A stretch of 64,000 bases of DNA, taken from Paraphoma chrysanthemicola (Eukaryota > Ascomycota > Dothideomycetes > Pleosporales > Phaeosphaeriaceae). The position numbers and the translations under genes are program-made. The stretch is from assembly GCA_020744225.1 (NCBI GenBank), contig JAGMWG010000011.1:682001-746000 (forward strand). The letters run 5' to 3'. Positions 34,334-43,563 of the stretch are shown here, in pieces (position 1 is the first letter of the stretch; every line of letters starts with the position of its first letter). The notes below the pieces were generated by a model. It made no database searches and was not told the DNA's origin. It worked only from the letters and a program-made list of their open reading frames with translations.

Positions 34334-35917
34334 TTACAACCTGTATCTGAATCCAAATGTCTTCCAGTCGGTCACGTCATCATAGTCCTCTGGCACAAGC
34401 TCGACTGCACCAGGTCGTGCACCCAAGTCGCGGACCTCCGCGTCATCCACCATCTTGCCAGCTGCAACTATGCCTCCAGCACCTGCGCTGCCTTTCACGC
34501 CTTCCTCCTTCTCTCTCTTTGCATTATACCATTGCAGATAGAATCTGAGAACGAACGCGAGTCCAACCACGAGGCAGTAACATACCAGGATAGCTCGGAA
34601 TGCGGTGTTATAGTGCGGTGCCTCCGTCGCCTTGAAGAATTGAGGTCCGGCAATGTTGCCCGCACAGTATGCGATGAAGAGCATCGCAGTCATGGTCATC
34701 TTCTTGGTGACTCCCTTGAAGTTGGCGCCAACGAGGGAGATCAGAAGCGGTATTGCGCCAGGACCGGTAGATAGCAGGAAGTATCCAAAGAGCTGTACGC
34801 CGTGGGACGTTTTGGGTCTTACGTAGATGAGAGAACTTCCCACCACTGCGGGCAGAACCACGCAGATGATGAGGATGCAATTCATTTGCCGGAAACGACC
34901 AGCAAGCCACCCAGTACCGGCGATAGTACACGCTGAGATGACCGATGCAGGGATGACCAGAAGTGTGGATTCTAAACTGGTGAAGCCGAAGCTTTTGAGC
35001 ACCAGATTACCAAAATTTTGTGTTCCGCCGTTGGGAATCTGTGTCAAAAGACTCATGCTGAAAATAATCCAAGACTTCGGGTCCATGAGGCACTCAATCG
35101 CCTGATCGAGCTTCCAGGTGGCTTTATCGGTGCGACCAGTACCTGCAAGGACTACGCGATCGGCTGCGAACTTTCGCTCCTCTTCGGTAAGAAATTTCGC
35201 TTTCTCGATGCTGTCCGGCAGGAACAACAACAGCGGAATCGCCCAGACGAACGTCAAGACTCCAAGAATGATGTACATCCACTTCCAAGGGTGGAGGCTA
35301 TCTTCGATATGACCGACACCGTAAGCAATGAATGAAGCTACCAGGCCACCGACTGAATTGCCAGCAAACCAAATGCCAGTGCGGGTGGGAATCTCATCTC
35401 GCGTGTACCTGCACTCGTCAGCTTGTGAAGTCGATTTTCGCAGTTGTAACACTCACCAGGTACTTGTGATGAAGATGAAGCCAGGAGTGATAGATGCTTC
35501 TGCTACCCCGAGCAGAAAGCGAACGGTGATGAGGCCTCCATAATTCGAACAAGCGGCGGTAAGTGCTACGACTGCACCCCAGAAAAATGTGTTGATCGAC
35601 AAGTACTTGGCAACTGGTAGCTTCGCGACCAGAAGTGTGGTTGGGTACTCCCAAAAGAAGTAACCAAAATAGAAAACTGAAGACACCCAGGAGTATTGTT
35701 GACCTTTGAGACGTGTGTCTTCTCGCAGTCCGAATACCGAAGCAGATGATAGGATAGTTTTATCCATGAAGTTCAAATTATAAGTGATGAACATAAGTGG
35801 GATCAGCCGCCAGTCGATCTTGCGCAGAACGCGCTTCGCCATCTCTTTATCGCCGCCATCGACTTCGACGATGGGTTGCGGTCCGTGAGCCTCTCCGCCG
35901 CGTTCTGAGTTGTCCAT
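34334..35917 (-). CDS. MFS permease, Dal5/allantoate-type anion:cation symporter
   Basis: Plasma-membrane importer of the fungal anion:cation symporter group, which includes allantoate, ureidosuccinate, nicotinate and similar carboxylate permeases. Two exons (35917-35457, 35408-34334) give 511 residues with about 12 membrane segments. Family features are DWRLIPLMFITYNLNFMDKT before helix 1, VRFLLGVAEASITPGF in the helix 4 area and the split exon joining at TSTWYTRDE. The loop between halves is charged (DSIEKAKFLTEEERKF). It is divergent from a deaminase-like gene over 395 bp with GATA-type motifs, suggesting nitrogen use. The substrate is not determined. Confidence 0.85.
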
Positions 35918-36312
35918 GGTGTCAACAACTAAGAAATCAGGACTGAAGGCAGCATATATGCATCGTAGATCGCTTCTTATCAGGTTCCAAACGATATCGG
36001 CGTGCGTTCCCGTTCTCTATCTTCGGAAAAGATGATCACGAAGAAGAGTGGGGGAGGACTAAGCGCTTCTTAGCAACCGCCACCACCGCTAAGACTTTAG
36101 CTAGTACCCAAAGCAGTTAGACACCCGTCTGCCGTTGCTTCGAAAAACGCTTGCTTCGGACACTGTCAACCGACGGCGAAGTGAACTTTGAACGTACCCA
36201 CCCGGTACGTGCGAAGCCGGATGGCCAAGAGAACGCTGACGCTTGCGTCCGAAATAAGCTGGTTGCATCAAGTCACTCTGTCAAGATCAACATCTCAAAC
36301 AAGTCATTCACA
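35918..36312. promoter_or_regulatory. Shared promoter of Dal5-type permease and deaminase-like gene
   Basis: The 395 bp divergent promoter contains TGATAAG (minus strand, 35976-35982) and AGATAG (minus strand, 36017-36022). Both fit the HGATAR consensus of AreA/NIT2 GATA factors, which activate nitrogen-scavenging genes and need paired sites. Such short motifs also arise by chance. Confidence 0.45.
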
Positions 36313-37518
36313 ATGGACGGGCTCGAGATATCTCCCTTCATCAAAGCTCTCCCCAAGGCCGAACTTCACGTACACATTGAAGGAACTCTGACACCAGCTT
36401 TGCGATGGAAGCTGGCACATCGCAATGGTGTCAAACTTCCATACACCACTTTTGAAGCCCTATTAGATTCATGGTAAATATGTATAGCCCTGTCTAGTCA
36501 ATACAGTATTGACGATTTCTTAGTAAGGAAGCCAAATGCTTCATTAAGACGAGAAAAAGTCAATCTCTAACTTCGCACTGAAGACAAGGTGACATATAAC
36601 CACCGCAAAGAAGTCAACGGCGACGATGGACGACCCACTTTTCTGGAAGCCTACTTCGCAGGATGCCAAGTCCTCATCACAGAAGACGACTTCTACGAAC
36701 TCGGCATGGCATATCTTGAACGGTGTAAAGAGATGAACGTGCGATATTGCGAGCCTTTCTTCGACACACAAGCACACACGGAAAGAGGAATTCCCGCACA
36801 AACAGTAATGGACGGGTATATGCGAGCTCAACGCGATGGCGCAGAGAAGTACGGAGTGAGAAGCAATTGGATATTCTGCTTCTTAAGAGATCGACCGCTG
36901 TCTGAAGGCCTTGAAGCATATCATGCTGCACGCCCATGGGCGAGGTTAGCAGATGGAACTGGAAAGGGCCTCTTTCATGCCGTGGGCCTTGCCGCCAATG
37001 AGTTCGAAAAGCCACCTCTGTTGTTCGAAGAAGGGTTCCAGTTGGCGATCAAGGACGGACTGCATGTGACAACACATTGCGACGTAGACCAAAAAGACGC
37101 AGCAGACCATGTGCATGAAGCAATATTCGCCGTTTGCGGTGGCAAAGGAGCAGAGCGTATCGACCACGGACTAAACGCAATAGATCGATCTGAGCTTATG
37201 GCAGGTCTGAAAGAGCGTGGGATTGGACTTACACTATGTCCTCATGCGTATCATCGCCGACAGGCGACCGACGTACTCTTCCCGAAAATCAAGAAACTGA
37301 TCGATGTAGGTGTGAAGATCTGCATCAACAGCGACGATCCAACATATATGCATGATGTATGGGTGGATGGAAACATGCAAAAGGCTTATACATATTGTGG
37401 CCTGAGTAAGAGAGATATGGTCAAGCTGGTCAAGAACGGGATCGAGATGTCTTGGGCCGCCGATAATGTTAAGAACGAGATACTGCAAGAGCTGGACACG
37501 ATAAGTATCGCCGACTGA
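36313..37518 (+). CDS. Adenosine deaminase-like protein with altered HAGE motif (possibly frameshifted)
   Basis: Amidohydrolase of the adenosine deaminase superfamily. Exon 1 (36313 to about 36472) encodes KAELHVHIEGTL with the HxH metal pair. Exon 2 (about 36584-37518) begins KVTYNHR and encodes FFDTQAHTERG, AERIDHGLNAID and INSDDPTYM. Where true deaminases have HAGE, this protein has HCDVDQ, so the catalytic Glu is not in its usual place. The exon join is off by one base: acceptor AG at 36582-36583 needs an exon 1 ending at 36472, but the only GT donor starts at 36474. This may be a one-base insertion or a sequence error. The branch site CTAAC before the acceptor is intact. The window also has a canonical adenine deaminase at 22.6 kb. 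Confidence 0.7.
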
Positions 37519-37638
37519 CGCTAGGTCGTACTTAAGCCTACTGTTCCAAATACATATGTACTTTCATCCAACCTTCATTCCAGCACACATACTCATCCCA
37601 ATCCTCCCTATATACTCACTACCATCTCCATATCTTAC

Positions 37639-38439
37639 CTACATACACGCCCGGCCCCCACACGAACTCAACGTATGCACATACCTCAACTTCCCCCCTT
37701 CAACTCTAAACTCATGACTATCCGGCAACCCCGCCGCACCCACCTCCCCCTGCCTCCCATTGAAATCCATAATAACATCCACTGTCCCAAACTCCTCGTC
37801 AATCACGTACTGCCTATTGACCAATTTCACACCATTCGGGATCCCGACATCGCACTTATCACTGGCCGTTCCTTTCCCCGTGTACGCGCCGCCTTCGAGC
37901 CGCGCGCACGGCGTGCCCCAGGGTACTTTGACGTTCTTGTCAGCGAAAATGTCGCAGTAGGCATCGGCTGCTGCTTGGATTGTTGCGCGCGTGTCGCGCT
38001 TTTCAACGGGAATCGGGTCCCATTTTTCGCGCGAGGCCCAGTAGTATGTTCCTGTGACGTTGAAGAGCCAATCGCCCTTTGTAGTCATGATAGTATCGAT
38101 CTTAGACACGGCGTTGGTGGTGTTGTCTAGACGGAGTTGTGTCGCGATTACATAGGGCGCGGCGGTGTTGGTGACGATGAATTCGCTGAAGGCGGCGCAT
38201 TGTGGGACGTCGTGTTGGGAACGGGCGTGGTCGACTTTAAGCGCTTTGGATAGAATGCTGGAGCCCAGGGAAGCCTTTTTGCGGTTCTCGGTGTAGGTTG
38301 CATTGGCGGCGAAGGAGGGTTTGCCGGATGTTTGTGCGGCGAGGAGGGCGTCAGTGGCCGATTTGAGGATCTCGCGGGTGCATGCTGCGGATGATTGGGC
38401 TGTGAGAACGCTCACAAGAACTGTGGTGAAGATATGCAT
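37639..38439 (-). CDS. Secreted DUF8021-type protein
   Basis: Intronless, 266 residues. A clear signal peptide (MHIFTTVLVSVLTAQSSA) precedes a Cys-containing mature domain with NATYTENRKKA, PYVIATQLRLD, GDWLFNVTGTYYWAS and the C-terminal HEFRVEGGKLRYVHTLS. These features fit the secreted DUF8021 family of filamentous fungi. N-glycosylation sites (NAT, NTT, NVT) and five cysteines are visible, fitting an extracellular role. Function unknown. Confidence 0.8.
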   Translation of the reverse strand: MHIFTTVLVSVLTAQSSAACTREILKSATDALLAAQTSGKPSFAANATYTENRKKASLGSSILSKALKVDHARSQHDVPQCAAFSEFIVTNTAAPYVIATQLRLDNTTNAVSKIDTIMTTKGDWLFNVTGTYYWASREKWDPIPVEKRDTRATIQAAADAYCDIFADKNVKVPWGTPCARLEGGAYTGKGTASDKCDVGIPNGVKLVNRQYVIDEEFGTVDVIMDFNGRQGEVGAAGLPDSHEFRVEGGKLRYVHTLSSCGGRACM

Positions 38440-38903
38440 GATTGAGGTTAGTGGTTGTTGGGGTTGTTTCTAGTGAGCTATCAAGCATTAAAGAATAGCG
38501 CCTCCTCCACAACGATGAGTACGTGTAGAACTGCCATATCATACATTTTTGACCGGCCAATTGGAGTAAGTGTGAGTATTGCTCAATTCTAGGTGCCATA
38601 GTCGGCAGTAGGGTTGGCGAATCGGAACCATGCCAAAAGAACTTCCGATTAGAGTCAAAGTGTGCAAGGGCATTAAGCTCACATTAGCCGAACGCGATAT
38701 TGTACTTGCCATGTGGGGAGACTGATGAAAATGGAGCTCGATCCCCAGGTTAGCTCGGCTCCTGGCCGAGTACCATCGGCAGCGTCTGTAGCATTGAGGT
38801 ACGTTATAACAAGTAATAGCTCGTAGGACTAGAGACGATCATCATAGGTATCTCTAACTCTGCCAAATAAGGCTACTGCTACAACCCACATTCATCCCAG
38901 CTT
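38440..38903. other. Intergenic region
   Basis: About 460 bp upstream of the secreted protein gene and downstream of the broken 2EXR gene. Nothing supported beyond a promoter. Confidence 0.35.
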
Positions 38904-39630
38904 TCATGTACGCGTGAAAGTCCGGCGACGATGGCCTGGTGCGACAACCTTGGGTTCAGATCGCTTCTCGACCCTGAGTAGGCCACTGTCACCAAACACT
39001 TCGTATCCTACACCCTTGATTGCAGCTATTAGTGACAACTCGAGCTTGTCGTTGAGATCATCGCAGCATAACTCAATGTCGAAGATGAGCGTCTTGAGAT
39101 GGGGACGAAGATTTTAATGCACTCGCGTGCAATCCAGATAAATCGAATCCAGGATTTCCATCGTCGAGATACAAGTGAGCCGTGGCATTGATGGTCAGCT
39201 CCCGAAGTGTGCGAGTTGCAGCAATGTCTTTAATAAGAGCTGCGAACGTGGTGCAGATGTGAGGGCTGGGTGTAAGGGTGCCGCCAGGGTGCATGGGGAC
39301 AAGCTCCTTGAAGCCTGTGAGACAGACCGTGAGACTATAAGCCCCATTTTGCAACAAGATCGATGGGCACCGCATGCTGGAAGCTGAGCCAAAAATGACT
39401 GTCCACTTTCCTCTAGTCCTGAACTGCTCGCTAGCTTCAGCAAGAACCTGTTTGCTTGCGGTGAGCCATGAAGGGAGACCGGGAGACATATCGCCGTGGT
39501 GAGAATATTCCGCGGTGATGTATCCGTACTTGCTTGAACCCATGAAGTCGAGGTGTGGTGTATGCTTCCACAATTCGTGGTATATGCAGTTACGCAGCTC
39601 CAACGGCAAATCCAGCATGTTCGTCGACAT
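38904..39630 (-). pseudogene. 2EXR (F-box-like) gene with a one-base frameshift
   Basis: The first part (39630 to about 39115) encodes LDLPLELRNCIYHELWKH, GLPSWLTASKQVLAEASEQF and LRELTINATAHLYLDDG, typical of the family. At an AAAA run (39112-39115) the frame shifts and the ORF soon stops at 39073. In the +1 frame the expected continuation reads LRPHLKTLIFDIELCCDDL and so on to a stop at 38906-38904. Loss of one A would restore a protein of about 240 residues. Either a recent mutation or a homopolymer sequencing error. No intron signal explains it. Confidence 0.7.
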
Positions 39631-42600
39631 CTTGTAATCTCGCAGTTGTCCAGATCCTCAGCTTCTGATTCGGTGGTATGTTATTGCTAGGCACGTCGTG
39701 GAGTCTTGACTGTAGGTCGGGGCGTATGATTGACCGCAGGCGCGAGAACATACAATATATATCGCGGTCTTTGGGGAGTGAGTGAGACGTCGGGTCTACT
39801 TACCGCAGTGCTTCGGGCGATGAGCGAGCTGAGCCAAAGTGTTAACGCGTCGGCACAGTTGCAGAATGGGGTGTGAGGCAGGTTCGATTGATTGGCAGTT
39901 GTGAAAGACCTCGGAACGATTCTCAGGTAAGAGGCAAAGTGCGGCTCCTCCGAGTTCGTCCTTTTGAATCTGTCTTCCTTGATTGTGCTGCCCTGTTAGT
40001 TGACGACGATCTTCCGCTTTGCTGCAGGAATGTGGGCGAGCTGGCGAACTCGCCCCTGTATATGTGCCGTCGTTGCAGGATGAATTGTAGAGAGACGTGG
40101 TTGACTGATGTAGTTGCAGCGATTTTCAGGTAGTTCTCTTGATGTGTAGAGAGTGTGGGCCTTGCCTGCTCTAGTTGACTGCGCTTGCCGCGCTAGTCAA
40201 ACCGTGCTTTCACCTTCACTTCTACGCCGCGGGATCTAAGAGCGACTTACTTCAGCCTGATCGCTCGCGTTACGTTATGCTCGCCTTCATTACCTTAATC
40301 ATTGCTCTCGATAGACACAAACGCATGCCGATACAGCCGGCGTCTCGTTTGCATTAGCTTTTGATGGTGTACACTAATCTCGTGGACCAGAACTGAAATG
40401 GCTTACAATCCTGTGTACGGCTTTGTGCCTCGTCTATAGTTTACGAGATTGCAAAGTTGTTAAGAAGTCACAATCAGGTGACGCGACGGAGGGATACTTC
40501 ACCTTTCAGACGGAACTTAGTCTGTCGTGAGCTTTGAGTACGCATTTGCTCACCTTCAACGTCCTCAACATCCTCGTTCACCCAGTCATCCCATCCTTCT
40601 TCGCTACCTTTTTCGCTCTTCACAATGTACGCATTCATTGCTCTCTAATGAACGACGGTTTCCTCTAAGCGCTGTCTATCTCGGTGAAGGGCTTGTCAAA
40701 CTTCAATGCATGCTTGATTCCAACAAGAAGTACTATAGGTAAGGGATACCTTATGACACGAAAGAAAGTGGGAAGACATGGTACAGATCAAGGAAAGCTT
40801 TGACGAGTAAGGGTGACGAGGTATTGAACGAATACGAGAACGATCCGTTGCCGCAACGGTCGCTTCGAGTGCCGTGCTCGTCATCAGTGGCCACGCTCAT
40901 GTTTACCGTCATATATGGCTATTATGATACTGCGCAGCCGGGATGCAACGAGGTAGCGAGTGTGAGTTGGCAAGAAGCGAGATTTGCTGACGAGAGTAAC
41001 ACAAGCTTCTTGGATACTCACTGGAGATATATCTCGGCAGGGTACATGCAGTGGAACCGGGCATGGATGAAACGTGCAGCACGCGCAAAGTGTGCCTGTG
41101 GTGCTGGGACCCGGCAAGACGGCCACTTCCGGCGTGTGGTACCTACCTGAGGAGGGCAGGATGGATATTCTCGCCAGCGTGTTTCATGATAATTCTCCGC
41201 AGACTTCAGCCGGAAACGACAGCGGGTGCGAGTGTGCATTCCGCATTGGGTCCAGATCGATCGACGTGCGGATGCTTGTTGAGATGCGCGTGTAGCAGCC
41301 AGTGTTGACCGCTTCGTCTGGGCCGTACACAACGATTACGCGTTCGCGCGGGTGAAGAGGGGAACAGTGGAGGGCGATTGGAGAGCAGCGGCGCAGAGGA
41401 GAAGAAGATGAGGGGCGGGGAAGTACTAGTGACGGCGTCATTTGCTGCATGCGCTGGTGTCCCTCCACACGATGAGGTCGAGCCAACGGGTGGCTGGAGT
41501 AGGCCATGATCTGACATGCAGCTACTGAGCGGCTGGGGACCAAGAGTACACCACACAATTGTGAATTGGAAACAACAAACCGGCATTGATGCGTGCCAGG
41601 AATTGAAGCTGGTGGTGCTAAGGCAAGACGCGAGTGCTCAGCTTTCAAGTCAGTACTATGCACGGAAAGCAATTGGACAAAACAGAGGAGTATTTACTCG
41701 GCCGCCCTCTACACGGCGAGGCTGGTATCGTCGCTTAAGTAATGTGGCTTGAGATCGAAAGTCTGTGCTTTCCGAAAGACGGGATCGGTGCAGCCACCGG
41801 CAGCCATTTCAATGGCGTTGTTGGCCAAGGCGTTGCTTGAAATTGCGTTCGTGATGCAAGCGGTGTTCACGGACGAGGCGACTCGGAGGCAGGGAACCCA
41901 GCACTTATGAGCACCTCCTATTGCGCAATCTGCAAGGCATGTAGAATCACGGACAAGTCCGGTTGTATCTTCCGTGGCAGTAGGAGCGTGGTGTGCACGA
42001 GCAGGAAGCATTCCCTGATGGCGAAGCAAGTGCAGAAAGGTGACCCGGAGGCTGCAGGCTGAATGCGGATGCGCAGTGGAGATCAAGGCGACAGACGACC
42101 CTGGAGGGCAAAAATGCCACTGCAGAACCCTGGCGCCCAATTGTTTGTGTATGTTTGCAGCGGCGCATACCTTGAATTGTGGCCACTCAAACCATCACGA
42201 TGCCCCTCGAGGACAAGACGCTAGTCCACGGAGAATCACGAAGCCGCTGTTCAGGCTCAACAGTTGCGGCGCCGTGAACGACGTCCGGCACACAATGAAA
42301 CAAAGCGACGGGAACCACTCGGCGGTCGCGCGCAGGGGACAGTCTTTGACACATGGGAGCCTCACATGCCTACGCGATCCGAGGGAGGGTCTCAACGTGC
42401 GCACGATGATGTGTGTTTGCGTGTTCCTGCCAATCCTGCCGCGATCAGCAGACAAAAGCGCGGTCCCTGGGTGAAGAGGCCGGCTGTCTATGTTTAGAGG
42501 CTGAGGGCATGGATGTGCCGCCCAAGCGTGCTTACACTAACCAAACTGCATCTGCTTGAGCAATAATGGTGCGGGCTGGGTCCGAGGCTGGTGAGGCGCC

Positions 42601-43563
42601 ATGAGACAGACGTGCATCTCGTGTTGCTCGAAGGCAGGCCGGCTCCTCATGACTGCCACGGCGGCTGGACAGCACCACACAGTCGCAGCTCCCATTCCTC
42701 CAGTACAAGACGCTGTGGAGAAGAAGCAGACGGCCAGACGCAGCGCACCCAAGACGGCCATCCCCAGTCGACTCGGACTGCGCTAGTCTTGCTGGAGCCA
42801 CTTTTTATTGCATCGGTAGATCAGTGCGCCCGCCTGGCAAGCCATCATCGGAGGCGAACTCCTTACTATCCCGCCAGAGCAGCATCATTTTTTGAGCACG
42901 GGCGCAGACCAGACCACCTGTCTCCTCTCCACTGTCGGCCTCTCGTCCCTCACTACATCATCGCCGCCCTCAGTCATCTCGAACAGAGACCGTCGCTCGT
43001 TGAAGAGGTGCCGCTGCAGTTGCTACCCCTGTTCTGTGTCTGGGTAAGTTTGCACCACTCCCACCCTGGCTTTCCGAGGCATTGCACTGTTTGGACGACC
43101 GAGCATCCGTCCAAGGCGAGCGTGGACCATGTGGACGATGGGCGCGGTGGGCGCTTGTGGTGAATGCGAGGCTCACGGCGCGGTTCAGCTGCGTTTGGGT
43201 CGAGGTTCACTGGCCAACTAGCGCATTGTTTGCATATACACCGCCGCTCGCCGGTCCTGACCTGACGTCCAACTGCGCAACAGCAGCAATGCTCCCAACT
43301 CAGCCGCCACCGCACGCAGCAGCTCACATCATCTTGCGCGCTCTGCATAGTTCTAGCGCTGGGATTGCAGTCTAGCTAACGCTCCACTCCTCAGACTGAC
43401 CGCCACGCTCGCTCCTTCCGCGCCCGCCCACCACACGCACTCGCACCTTCCCCAGCGCGCGGTCGCACCACACCTGCGTGCATGAGTTGCCCGCGAACCT
43501 CGAGATAGGCCGCCCGGGCACTGAGCGCTCCTGCCAGCTCGCACATTTGGAAGCAAGAACAAC
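39631..43563. other. 3.9 kb region without a convincing gene
   Basis: The longest gene-poor interval in the window. Base composition is close to its surroundings and it is not AT-rich or simple repeat. The right end (from about 42.9 kb) becomes C/T-rich and contains a GTAAGT donor at about 43044, so it probably includes the leader, perhaps with a 5' UTR intron, of the gene at 43564. A minus-strand ORF with a cysteine cluster is listed separately. No transposon ORF, tRNA or terminal repeat was recognised. Confidence 0.4.
41709..42140 (-). CDS. Hypothetical ORF with a C-terminal cysteine cluster
   Basis: A 143-codon ORF whose second half contains CLADCAIGG, HKCWVPCLRV, NTACITNAISS and AAGGCTDPV, a spacing reminiscent of small secreted cysteine-rich proteins. 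The first half looks like random translation, so a true gene might have an upstream exon with a signal peptide that I could not find. Weak support, based on cysteine pattern only. Confidence 0.25.
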   Translation of the reverse strand: MGARVLQWHFCPPGSSVALISTAHPHSACSLRVTFLHLLRHQGMLPARAHHAPTATEDTTGLVRDSTCLADCAIGGAHKCWVPCLRVASSVNTACITNAISSNALANNAIEMAAGGCTDPVFRKAQTFDLKPHYLSDDTSLAV

